A stretch of 6,420 nucleotides of DNA from Cyclobacteriaceae bacterium (GCA_029882675.1 JAOUKJ010000240.1:1-6420), one strand, 5' to 3'; positions 1 to 6,420 are shown, numbered from the stretch's first letter. Translations and numbers: made by a program. The notes: generated by a model from the sequence alone, not told the origin.

Positions 1-2920
1 CGGAGATCTTTCTGACAGTTCCGGGTTTACGCCACCTCAGGAAGCCCTGGCCGGGTTTCGTTTTCCTGCTGACCTGGCGCTGGATCTGGTGTTGTCTGAG
101 CCACAAGTACATCAGCCGGTAGAAGTCAATTTCGATCACCGTGGAAGGCTCTGGGTGGTACAGTATATGCAGTATCCATATCCCGAAGGACTGAAAGTTA
201 CGGGTATAGATCACCACATCCGAATGACTTTTGATACCGTTCCTTCGCCTCCTCCCATGGGGGTGAAAGGAGCCGATAAAATCACGGTATTTGAAGATAC
301 CAATCAGGATGGATTCTTTGATAAAGCCACCGATGTCATTACAGGCCTGAACATAGCTACAAGTGTGGAACTGGGCCGTGGGCAAATCTGGGTGTTGAAC
401 CCGCCGTACCTTTTAGCCTATCCCGACTCCGATGGTGATGGCTTGCCCGATGGATCACCTGAGGTACACTTAAGGGGATTCGGTTTGGAAGATACACATG
501 CCGTAGCGAATAGCCTGCGCTGGGGACCGGATGGTTGGCTGTATGGTGCACAGGGGAGTACAACTACAGCTACGGTAAGCTCGGCAGTTAGTAAAAATGT
601 TCAATTTATGGGGCAGGCCATATGGCGTTATCATCCCGAAACAAAGGTCTTTGAAGTTTATGCTGAGGGGGGAGGAAACACCTTTCATGTAGAAATCGAC
701 AGTAAAGGACGTGTTTATTCAGGCGATAATGGCACTGACCGCGGGATGTATTATAAGCAGGGGGCGTACTATGCCAAAAACTGGGGTAAACACGGTGCCT
801 TAACCAACCCTTACGCTTTTGGTCATTTGCCCAACATGGCCCTGGAAGGTGAAAAAATTCGTTTCACACATGCCTTTGTGCGCTATGAAGGTGGTAGCCT
901 GCCTGAAAAATACAAGGACAAGATGGTGGCCATTAATCCCCTACATAACTTTTTACAGCTCACTCGTTTTGAAGCCAATGGCTCTTCGTTTGCCAACATA
1001 GATGAAGAGCGCATACTGGAAACAGACGACCACTGGTTTCGGCCGGTAGACATCAAGGTAGGGCCTGACGGGGGTATTTACCTGGCCGATTGGTATGACA
1101 ACCGCCTTTCACATGTTGATCCCCGCGACACTTGGAAGAAAAATACGGGGCGGATCTACCGCTTGCGCAATAAAGACACTAGTCCGGTTGGCGCTTTCGA
1201 TTTAAGCGAATATTCCAATGAGCAACTGACAGCATTATTGGAGCATGAAAATAAATGGTTCAGGCAACAGGCCCTGCGTCAGTTTGGTGACCGGAAGGAG
1301 ATAAATGCCATACCTGCATTGAAGAAATTGTTTAAAGAGGGCGATGGGCAGGCCGCTCTGGAGGCCCTGTGGGCCATTCATCTGAGTGGGGGGTTGGATG
1401 ATATTTTAGCGTTAAAAGCACTCGGACATAAAGATCCCTTCGTGCGGATGTGGGCTGTCAGACTAACAGGTGACAAGGGCCAGGCCACTGAATCAATTGC
1501 GAAAAGGTTAGTTAATATGGCTACAAGTGAGGAGCACCCCGAAGTGATTGGGCAACTGGCTTCATCGGCGAAAAGATGGCCGGGTGAGGTAGCCGTACCA
1601 ATAATATCCCGCTTACTTGTCAATGAAAAGGTGTACACTGACCCGGATAATCCCTTGTTGGTCTGGTGGGCACTGGAATCGAAAGCCATTTCAAACCGGC
1701 AACAGGTACTGACCATGTTTGAAGCATATTACTTATGGGAGAAGCCCCTGATGAAAGAGATTATTTTGAAGCGGTTGGTGCAGCGATATATCATGTCAGG
1801 AGGTGATGCGGATTATGAGGCCGTCACCCGCCTGTTGAAACTGGCCCCAACCGAGGAACATGTAAAAATACTTATGACCGGGATACAGGAGGGGCTGCGT
1901 GGTCGGGATTTTATTGAGATGCCTGTCCATTTACAACAAGCCATAGCTACACATCAGGCACTGCTGGGAGAAGGGCAGTGGGCAGTAGGCTTACGTCAGG
2001 GAAATGAAGTGGCATCAAAGGCGGCCCTGAATATTTTGGCCGACGAAAAAGCTGACCACAATGAGCGATTGTCCTATGTTCGCATTATGGGTGAAGTAGA
2101 ACTGGCCGGGGCAGTGCCTGTATTGCTGAAACTGGCTGGCGACCATCAGGCATCCGGGGCATTACGCCAGGCAGCTTTGCAGTCATTACAGCGTTACGAT
2201 GACACATCTATAGGCGAAAAGGTGGCTGGCCTATACCCGGATCGGTTGCGTGCAGATTCGGATCTTCGTCTCGCTGCATTATCATTGTTTGCCAGCAGGC
2301 CTTCCTGGGGAGTGAAACTCATTGAGAAAATTGAAGTGAGTAAGCAGATTAACAAAGCGGATGTGCCTGAAGAAATTGTCAGGCAGCTCAAGCTGCTGGG
2401 TGATGGGGAAATAAATGAAGCTACGGAAAAGCTATGGCCAGAAGTACGGCTGGCAACTTCCGAAGAAAAAGACATGGAAATACGAAAAACGGGTCAAATA
2501 CTCGCTTCGGGTACAGGCAACCCTGCTTCAGGGAAGGCGTTGTTTGCCAACGTCTGTGGTGCATGCCACCGCCTGTTTGACGATGGGGGGGGCACTTTAG
2601 GCCCCGACCTTACGGGCTATGACCGTAAGAATATCAATTACCTCCTTTTCAATACGATTGATCCGAATGCAGGGATCAGGGAGGGGTACGTTTATTATAC
2701 CATCAGGACCGCGGATGGCCGCACCCTGTCAGGGATGATTACCGGACGCACCGGGGGCAACATCGTTCTGAAGCCCCTGGCAGGGGATGAAATAACCCTT
2801 CCACCATCACAAGTGCTGGAGATGAATGCACAGCCGGTTTCTGTAATGCCTGAACGCCTGTTGCATGGATTGTCTGACCAGGAACTACGTGATTTATTTA
2901 GTTATTTGATGAAATCATAA
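1..2920 (+). CDS. PVC-type beta-propeller / HEAT / c-type cytochrome protein, 5' end missing
   Basis: The frame is open to the window edge (first whole codon at base 2), so the N-terminus and signal peptide lie upstream; the GTG at base 89 falls inside the conserved start of the domain and is not the true start. Numbering from base 2, 972 residues are visible. Residues 1 to about 390 match the 'putative membrane-bound dehydrogenase' propeller (TIGR02604 type), with hallmarks GRLWVV, LRWGPDGWLYGA and FRPVDIKVGPDG followed by DWYDN. Two calcium-loop-like motifs, DTNQDGFFD (bases 296-322) and DSDGDGLPD (425-451), sit in it. Residues about 400-830 are helical, HEAT-like. The C-terminus is a TIGR02603-type haem domain: CGACH at bases 2555-2569 and the probable distal Met ligand in SVMPE (Met codon 2846-2848). 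Haem attachment requires export, so the protein acts in the periplasm or at the outer membrane. The family is linked by annotation to sugar or alcohol oxidation, but the substrate is unknown. The family call is firm; the reaction is not. Confidence 0.93.
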   Translation, partial: GDLSDSSGFTPPQEALAGFRFPADLALDLVLSEPQVHQPVEVNFDHRGRLWVVQYMQYPYPEGLKVTGIDHHIRMTFDTVPSPPPMGVKGADKITVFEDTNQDGFFDKATDVITGLNIATSVELGRGQIWVLNPPYLLAYPDSDGDGLPDGSPEVHLRGFGLEDTHAVANSLRWGPDGWLYGAQGSTTTATVSSAVSKNVQFMGQAIWRYHPETKVFEVYAEGGGNTFHVEIDSKGRVYSGDNGTDRGMYYKQGAYYAKNWGKHGALTNPYAFGHLPNMALEGEKIRFTHAFVRYEGGSLPEKYKDKMVAINPLHNFLQLTRFEANGSSFANIDEERILETDDHWFRPVDIKVGPDGGIYLADWYDNRLSHVDPRDTWKKNTGRIYRLRNKDTSPVGAFDLSEYSNEQLTALLEHENKWFRQQALRQFGDRKEINAIPALKKLFKEGDGQAALEALWAIHLSGGLDDILALKALGHKDPFVRMWAVRLTGDKGQATESIAKRLVNMATSEEHPEVIGQLASSAKRWPGEVAVPIISRLLVNEKVYTDPDNPLLVWWALESKAISNRQQVLTMFEAYYLWEKPLMKEIILKRLVQRYIMSGGDADYEAVTRLLKLAPTEEHVKILMTGIQEGLRGRDFIEMPVHLQQAIATHQALLGEGQWAVGLRQGNEVASKAALNILADEKADHNERLSYVRIMGEVELAGAVPVLLKLAGDHQASGALRQAALQSLQRYDDTSIGEKVAGLYPDRLRADSDLRLAALSLFASRPSWGVKLIEKIEVSKQINKADVPEEIVRQLKLLGDGEINEATEKLWPEVRLATSEEKDMEIRKTGQILASGTGNPASGKALFANVCGACHRLFDDGGGTLGPDLTGYDRKNINYLLFNTIDPNAGIREGYVYYTIRTADGRTLSGMITGRTGGNIVLKPLAGDEITLPPSQVLEMNAQPVSVMPERLLHGLSDQELRDLFSYLMKS

Positions 2921-2940
2921 ATTATTTATGGTAACTTTTA

Positions 2941-2957
2941 ATTATTGAAACAATAAT
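2941..2957. repeat. Inverted repeat, 7-bp arms, 3-base loop
   Basis: ATTATTG and CAATAAT form perfect arms around AAA, 21 bases after the stop codon of the cytochrome gene. In RNA it would be a weak, all but one A-U hairpin. It could be the remains of a terminator or a protein-binding operator; a chance palindrome in A/T-rich DNA is also possible. Confidence 0.4.
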
Positions 2958-3001
2958 AAACAGTTGTAATGTTTTTATACATACATTTACGTGAATAATT
3001 T

Positions 3002-3016
3002 TATTGTATAACAATA
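3002..3016. repeat. Inverted repeat, 6-bp arms, 3-base centre
   Basis: TATTGT and ACAATA form perfect arms around ATA, ending 37 bases before the tldD GTG start. It shares the ATTG...CAAT core with the repeat at 2941-2957, which would fit a common binding protein, but both are short and A/T-rich. Confidence 0.35.
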
Positions 3017-3040
3017 CTTTTTAAAATCTCACCGCAAAAA

Positions 3041-3076
3041 ATGAAGAACAACTGTGGACAGACGAAACTTTATTAA
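3041..3076 (+). other. 11-codon open frame overlapping the tldD start
   Basis: An ATG preceded by AAAAA, a favourable context for Bacteroidota initiation, opens an 11-residue frame (MKNNCGQTKLY) that ends at TAA 3074-3076. It runs in another frame across the GTG start of tldD. It may be a chance ATG, a coupled leader, or the original start of tldD separated from it by a one-base shift. No direct evidence of translation. Confidence 0.15.
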
Positions 3077-4685
3077 ACTCAGTGGGATGGGAGCCGGGTT
3101 GGCTACTCTTCCTGTACCTGTATTTGGTCAACATATCGATGAAAGGGCCTTTACATTGCAAATGGATGCTTCTCAATCCAGGAGCCTGGCCGATGTAGCA
3201 CTCAATGCAGCCAGGTCAGCAGGTGCTTCTTATGTCGATGTACGCATAGGCCGTTACCTCAACCAATACGTATTTACCAGGGAGAAGAATGTTCAGAATA
3301 TTGTTAATACAGAGTCGTATGGTATTGGCATCCGGGTGATCGTTGAAGGAACCTGGGGTTTTGCCGCTACCAACAATATGGAACGTGATGGTATAGCCGA
3401 AACTGCCCGGGAGGCTGTGACCATTGCCCGGGCCAATGCGCGATATCAGCAGGAACCGTTAGCCCTGGTGCCCGTGCAAAATTACGGAGAGCAAGCCTGG
3501 AAAGCCCCCATTCAAAAGAACGCCTTTGAAGTGCCCGTCAAAGAAAAAGCAGACCTGCTTCTGGAGGCCAATGCCCGGGCTATGGAGGCCGGGGCGAATT
3601 TTATCTCATCCAACCTGTTTATGGTCAATGAGCAAAAATACTTTGCCTCTACCGAAGGATCATATATCAATCAGGATATCCACCGGATATGGCCTACCTT
3701 CACCGTGACAGCCATCGGTGAAAACGGTTTTAAGACCCGCAATGCACTGAGTGCTCCGGTAGGTATGGGTTTTGAATACCTGGATGGAAAACCGGACGAA
3801 AAAATTGCCGGGCCTGCAGGAAACACCTTTTACAGGTATTCATATGATATGGTCGAAGATGCCGTAGCCGCTGCAAAGCAGGCAAAAGAAAAACTTCATG
3901 CTAAATCTGTCGATCCGGGTAAATACAGCCTGGTGCTGGAGCCCAACCACCTGGGGCTTACCATTCACGAATCAGTGGGGCACCCCCTGGAACTCGATCG
4001 CGTGTTAGGCTATGAGGCCAATTATGCAGGTACCAGTTTCGCTACGCTGGACAAGTGGAAAACAGGTGATTTTAAATATGGAAGTGATGTTGTCAATCTG
4101 TTTGCCGATAAGATCCAACCCCATTCTCTGGGAGCCGTGGGCTATGATGACGAAGGCGTAAAGTGTAAACAATGGGATCTGGTAAAAAAAGGAATATTGG
4201 TCAATTACCAGGCCATTCGCGATCAGGCGAAGATCATAGGAGAACAGGAAAGTCACGGTTGCTGTTATGCCGATGGCTGGGATACCGTGCAGTTCCAACG
4301 TATGCCCAATGTATCACTCAAACCGGGAAGTGTACCCTATAGTGTTGATCAAATGATCAGCGATGTGGAAAAGGGTATATATATCGCAGGTCGGGGCTCA
4401 TACAGCATTGATCAGCAACGCTATAACTTCCAGTTTGGCGGACAGTTGTTTTATGAAATAGAAAATGGCAAAATCAAGGGCATGCTCGATGACGTAGCTT
4501 ATCAGTCCAATACACAAGAGTTTTGGAATTCCTGCACGAAAATATGTGACCAGCGCGATTATCGCTTGTTTGGTTCCTTTTTCGATGGCAAGGGGCAGCC
4601 CAGCCAGATTTCTGCAGTGAGCCATGGGAGTAGTACAGCGCGGTTTGATGGGGTGAACGTGATCAATACGGGAAGAAAGATATAA
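3054..4685 (+). CDS. tldD: TldD-family metalloprotease with twin-arginine signal
   Basis: 543 residues, against 481 for E. coli TldD; part of the excess is an N-terminal Tat signal, MDRRNFIKLSG followed by a short hydrophobic stretch to about residue 25, so the enzyme is probably periplasmic, unlike the cytosolic E. coli protein. Three TldD segments follow: N-terminal about 45-115, central about 140-285, C-terminal catalytic about 290-540. The zinc motif HExxxH is present as HESVGH (H305, E306, H310). The third ligand of E. coli TldD, Cys454 in VCGKEGQ, corresponds here to Asp511 in FFDGKGQP. The GTG at 3054 is chosen because an in-frame TGA at 3042-3044 leaves no other start that keeps the Tat motif; there is no good ribosome binding site. 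TldD normally works with TldE (PmbA) to trim unfolded peptides, such as microcin B17 precursor. No tldE is in view. Substrate unknown; the family call is secure. Confidence 0.93.
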   Translation: MDRRNFIKLSGMGAGLATLPVPVFGQHIDERAFTLQMDASQSRSLADVALNAARSAGASYVDVRIGRYLNQYVFTREKNVQNIVNTESYGIGIRVIVEGTWGFAATNNMERDGIAETAREAVTIARANARYQQEPLALVPVQNYGEQAWKAPIQKNAFEVPVKEKADLLLEANARAMEAGANFISSNLFMVNEQKYFASTEGSYINQDIHRIWPTFTVTAIGENGFKTRNALSAPVGMGFEYLDGKPDEKIAGPAGNTFYRYSYDMVEDAVAAAKQAKEKLHAKSVDPGKYSLVLEPNHLGLTIHESVGHPLELDRVLGYEANYAGTSFATLDKWKTGDFKYGSDVVNLFADKIQPHSLGAVGYDDEGVKCKQWDLVKKGILVNYQAIRDQAKIIGEQESHGCCYADGWDTVQFQRMPNVSLKPGSVPYSVDQMISDVEKGIYIAGRGSYSIDQQRYNFQFGGQLFYEIENGKIKGMLDDVAYQSNTQEFWNSCTKICDQRDYRLFGSFFDGKGQPSQISAVSHGSSTARFDGVNVINTGRKI

Positions 4686-4750
4686 AGTATTTCATGATGG
4701 GATGTTTCGGCAGGAGAATTGCAAAATAATGAATAGCTGAAAACAAAAGG

Positions 4751-4802
4751 ACAGGAAACAGGAATGATCCCTGATATGGCCTCCTGCGCTTTCTGTTTTT
4801 TT
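4751..4802 (+). terminator. Possible Rho-independent terminator after tldD
   Basis: An imperfect stem can form between ACAGGAAACAGGA (from 4751) and TCCTGCGCTTTCTGT (to 4796): ACAG/CTGT, AAA/TTT and AGGA/TCCT pairs broken by a bulged G and an internal loop. Seven T residues follow at 4796-4802. It begins 65 bases past the tldD stop. The T-run supports it; the interrupted stem weakens it. Confidence 0.4.
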
Positions 4803-4832
4803 ACTATATTGCCTCTCCTAAAATCCTCAACT

Positions 4833-5717
4833 ATGAACCTGAATAAAACAAACCGGCGTGAGATGCTGAAAAACACCGCCCTGGCAGTAGGCGGGTTATC
4901 CGTGTCCCCGGCTTTTGCCCGTTTACCTCACAAAACCGCTAAGCGAAAATACCACATCGGTGCCTGTGATTGGTCACTGGGTATGCGCAATGAAGTGGCA
5001 GCCCTCGAAAGGGCCAGAGAGATTGGCCTGGACGGTGTACAGATCAGTCTGGGTGACACTGCAAATAAAATGCACCTGCGCAAAAAGGAGGTGCAATACG
5101 CTTATAAAGAAGCTGTGAAAAAATATGGGGTGGCCATCGGAGGCATTGCCATTGGGGAATTGAACAGCGTGCCATATGCCACTGAAGCCATTACCGATCA
5201 GTGGGTAAGCGACAGCATCGATGTGGCGGCTGAAATGGGAGTAAAGGTGGTGCTTATCGCTTTTTTTGGCGATGGGGATATCAACGGAAAACCCGACTTG
5301 ATGGACATCGTTACTGAGAAATTTATGAAGGTGGCCCCTAAAGCAGAGGCTGCTGGGGTCGTCCTGGGTATAGAATCATGGATGAGTGCTGACGACCACC
5401 TGAAGATCATCAACGCCGTGAATTCGCCAAACCTGAAAGTCTACTACGATGTGGCCAACTCCGAAAAAATGGGTTACGATATTTATGAAGAAATAGAACG
5501 TCTGGGTAAAGACATGATCTGTGAATTTCATATGAAAGAAAACGGCTTTAAGCTGGGGCAGGGCAAGGTGGACTTTAACAAGGTGCGTTCCCTGATGGAA
5601 GATATGGACTATTCCGGCTGGATGCACCTGGAGGGTTCAAGACCTGAAGGTACAGAGATCGTGCCGGTGTATAAAGAAAACCTGGCCTATCTGCATACCC
5701 ATTTTCCAAGAAAATAA
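4833..5717 (+). CDS. Tat-exported TIM-barrel sugar phosphate isomerase/epimerase family protein
   Basis: 294 residues of the xylose isomerase-like TIM-barrel superfamily (AP endonuclease 2 type fold). The start at 4833 is chosen because it gives a compact Tat signal: NRREMLK at residues 7-13, a hydrophobic stretch, and a likely cut after AFA (residue 29). An in-frame ATG at 4764 would add 23 unrelated residues encoded by the terminator-like region. The barrel runs from about residue 40 (HIGACDWSLG) to the end. The usual divalent-metal ligands are all visible: Glu181 in GIESW, Asp206 in YYDVAN, His233 in EFHMKE and Glu267 in HLEGS, so it is probably an active metal-dependent isomerase, epimerase or dehydratase acting in the periplasm. 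In Bacteroidota, such exported barrels often sit near sugar oxidoreductases and 3-keto-glycoside enzymes; the propeller genes on either side fit that loosely. The actual sugar cannot be read from the sequence. No clear Shine-Dalgarno sequence precedes it. Confidence 0.9.
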   Translation: MNLNKTNRREMLKNTALAVGGLSVSPAFARLPHKTAKRKYHIGACDWSLGMRNEVAALERAREIGLDGVQISLGDTANKMHLRKKEVQYAYKEAVKKYGVAIGGIAIGELNSVPYATEAITDQWVSDSIDVAAEMGVKVVLIAFFGDGDINGKPDLMDIVTEKFMKVAPKAEAAGVVLGIESWMSADDHLKIINAVNSPNLKVYYDVANSEKMGYDIYEEIERLGKDMICEFHMKENGFKLGQGKVDFNKVRSLMEDMDYSGWMHLEGSRPEGTEIVPVYKENLAYLHTHFPRK

Positions 5718-5759
5718 AAGAGATGTGACAACCTAAAGGCGTTAAGTTCGAGATGAAAT

Positions 5760-5792
5760 AACGCTAAAAGGGTTCTAAACCCTTTTAGCGTT
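5760..5792 (+). terminator. Perfect 15-bp hairpin, probable terminator
   Basis: AACGCTAAAAGGGTT (5760-5774) and AACCCTTTTAGCGTT (5778-5792) are exact reverse complements around the 3-base loop CTA, 42 bases after the stop of the TIM-barrel gene. The position and strength suit a transcription terminator, but no T-run follows on the + strand; only GGTCTGATT comes next. It may act as an mRNA 3'-end stabiliser or an attenuator instead. The short GCGTTA at 5739-5744 could pair with TAACGC at 5759-5764 and compete with it. Confidence 0.65.
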
Positions 5793-5820
5793 GGTCTGAT
5801 TGGCTTAATTAAACGACATA

Positions 5821-5833
5821 TTATTACTAATAA
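5821..5833. promoter_or_regulatory. Palindrome just upstream of the lipoprotein gene
   Basis: TTATTA-C-TAATAA is a perfect palindrome ending 7 bases before the ATG at 5841, where the ribosome would load. It could be an operator, or just A/T-rich leader sequence. No convincing promoter boxes or Shine-Dalgarno sequence are visible in 5793-5840. Confidence 0.2.
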
Positions 5834-5840
5834 CCTGACT

Positions 5841-6420
5841 ATGAAATATATATTTGGCCTTGTTATACTGGCCCTGATGCTGTATTCCTGTGACGAAATC
5901 AAATCGTCCCGGGCCTATATTCCCCTTGATTTTAAAACCGTAAAAAGTGGCAGCTTGTATGTGCCCGAAGGGTGGGAGGCCGTGAAGTGGGCCGAATCGC
6001 CCATGTTTTTTAATCCCACAAATATGGATGTGGATTATAAAGGACGTATATGGATTACCGAAGCGGTTAACTACCGGGATTTTAATAACCAGGAAGAAGG
6101 ACAACGGGTACACGAAAAGGGAGACAGGGTGGTGATTTTGGAAGATACCGACCACGACGGTAAAGCAGACAAGTCGACGGTATTTGTGCAGGACTCATTG
6201 TTGGTGGCTCCATTGGGCATTGCCGTAATAGGGAATAAAGTGCTGGTATCGTGCGCTCCCAACCTGCTGATCTACACCGATGAAGACGGCGACGATGTGC
6301 CGGACAAAAGGGAAGTGTTTCTGACGGGGTTCGGAGGCTATGATCACGATCACAGTCTCCATTCTGTGGTGACGGGCCCCGATGGTCGCTGGTATTTTAG
6401 TCCAGGAAATGCCGGCCCGC
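5841..6420 (+). CDS. PVC-type membrane-bound dehydrogenase propeller lipoprotein, 3' end missing
   Basis: The frame opens at ATG 5841 and runs off the window with 193 codons visible. Residues 1-16 are a lipoprotein signal peptide with lipobox LYSC; the lipidated Cys17 (codon 5889-5891) is followed by DE. From about residue 40 it matches the N-terminal blades of the TIGR02604-type propeller: YVPEGWEAVKWAESP, then DYKGRIWITEAVNY, then LEDTDHDGKADK and TDEDGDDVPDKREVF, then VTGPDGRWYFSPGNAG. The same order of motifs, including both calcium-loop-like segments, occurs in the gene at 1-2920, so the two are related, although clearly divergent. Members often continue into HEAT repeats and a haem domain, which cannot be checked here. 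It is likely anchored in the outer membrane, facing the periplasm or outside. No internal stop, frameshift or odd base composition is seen. Enzymatic substrate unknown. Confidence 0.9.
   Translation, partial: MKYIFGLVILALMLYSCDEIKSSRAYIPLDFKTVKSGSLYVPEGWEAVKWAESPMFFNPTNMDVDYKGRIWITEAVNYRDFNNQEEGQRVHEKGDRVVILEDTDHDGKADKSTVFVQDSLLVAPLGIAVIGNKVLVSCAPNLLIYTDEDGDDVPDKREVFLTGFGGYDHDHSLHSVVTGPDGRWYFSPGNAGP

Larger units (their letters stand above)
2921..3053 (+). promoter_or_regulatory. A/T-rich intergenic region upstream of tldD, weak promoter candidate
   Basis: This 133-base gap is far richer in A/T than the flanking genes and has no coding potential. A TACATTTA at 2982-2989 resembles the Bacteroidota -7 element TAnnTTTG, and a TTG lies upstream at 2964-2966, but the 15-base spacer is shorter than the usual 19 or so. 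A second partial match, TACTTTTT, starts at 3015 without a convincing -33 partner. The gap also holds two small inverted repeats, listed separately. A promoter for the TldD gene is expected here from the layout; the exact boxes are inference. Confidence 0.25.

Noticed and set aside
89..91. GTG at base 89 as the start of the first gene
   Set aside because: The frame continues open upstream, and the preceding residues (PPQEALAGFRFPADLALDL) belong to the conserved beginning of the propeller domain.
4346..4359. Double TGATCA palindrome
   Set aside because: It lies inside tldD and is explained by the codons for VDQMISD; no reason to call an operator.
4764..4832. N-terminal extension of the TIM-barrel protein from the upstream ATG at 4764
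   Set aside because: The added 23 residues do not look like a signal or domain, overlap a terminator-like hairpin and T-run, and would bury the Tat motif that is well placed from 4833.
4559..4876. Minus-strand open frame of 105 codons across the tldD 3' end and the gap
   Set aside because: It overlaps the conserved tldD C-terminus and the Tat signal of the next gene; composition looks like an out-of-frame translation.
5805..6155. Minus-strand open frame of 116 codons over the lipoprotein gene start
   Set aside because: It is antisense to a clear lipoprotein signal and family motifs and has no recognisable protein character.
1..6420. CRISPR array, tRNA, rRNA, insertion sequence or attachment site
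   Set aside because: No regularly spaced repeats, cloverleaf, transposase or terminal repeats were seen on either strand.

Overview
The window looks like a chromosomal piece of a member of the Bacteroidota, probably a marine or soil Cytophagales- or Saprospiria-like bacterium, though the class is not resolved. The reasons are the mix of protein families (PVC-type propeller/cytochrome proteins, a Tat-exported TldD, a Tat-exported xylose-isomerase-like barrel), the absence of clear Shine-Dalgarno sequences, A/T-rich intergenic gaps around moderately GC coding sequence, and a bacteroidete-style lipoprotein signal. All genes are on the + strand, separated by gaps of 120-150 bases, so they look like neighbouring transcription units rather than one tight operon.

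Layout. Bases 1-2920 hold the 3' part of a large protein with a beta-propeller 'membrane-bound dehydrogenase' domain, a HEAT-like helical stretch and a C-terminal c-type cytochrome domain (CGACH plus distal Met). Bases 2921-3053 are an A/T-rich gap with two small inverted repeats. Bases 3054-4685 encode a TldD-type metalloprotease with a twin-arginine signal and a GTG start. Bases 4686-4832 are a gap with a terminator-like hairpin. Bases 4833-5717 encode a Tat-exported TIM-barrel protein of the sugar phosphate isomerase/epimerase family. Bases 5718-5840 contain a perfect 15-bp hairpin and a palindrome. From 5841 to the window end runs the 5' part of a second propeller protein, a lipoprotein related to the first gene.

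How they may work together. Three of the four products carry an export signal in the window, and the first, whose N-terminus lies outside it, must be exported for haem attachment. A working hypothesis is periplasmic or surface oxidation of a sugar-like substrate: the propeller/cytochrome proteins would provide substrate handling and electron transfer, and the TIM barrel an isomerase, epimerase or dehydratase step. The TldD protease has no obvious link and may simply be a neighbour. These are known families in an accessory-type neighbourhood. I do not see a clearly new system. The most distinctive points are the TldD with Asp where the third zinc ligand Cys is expected and no TldE partner in view, the two related propeller proteins flanking the locus, and a perfect hairpin with a possible alternative pairing partner.
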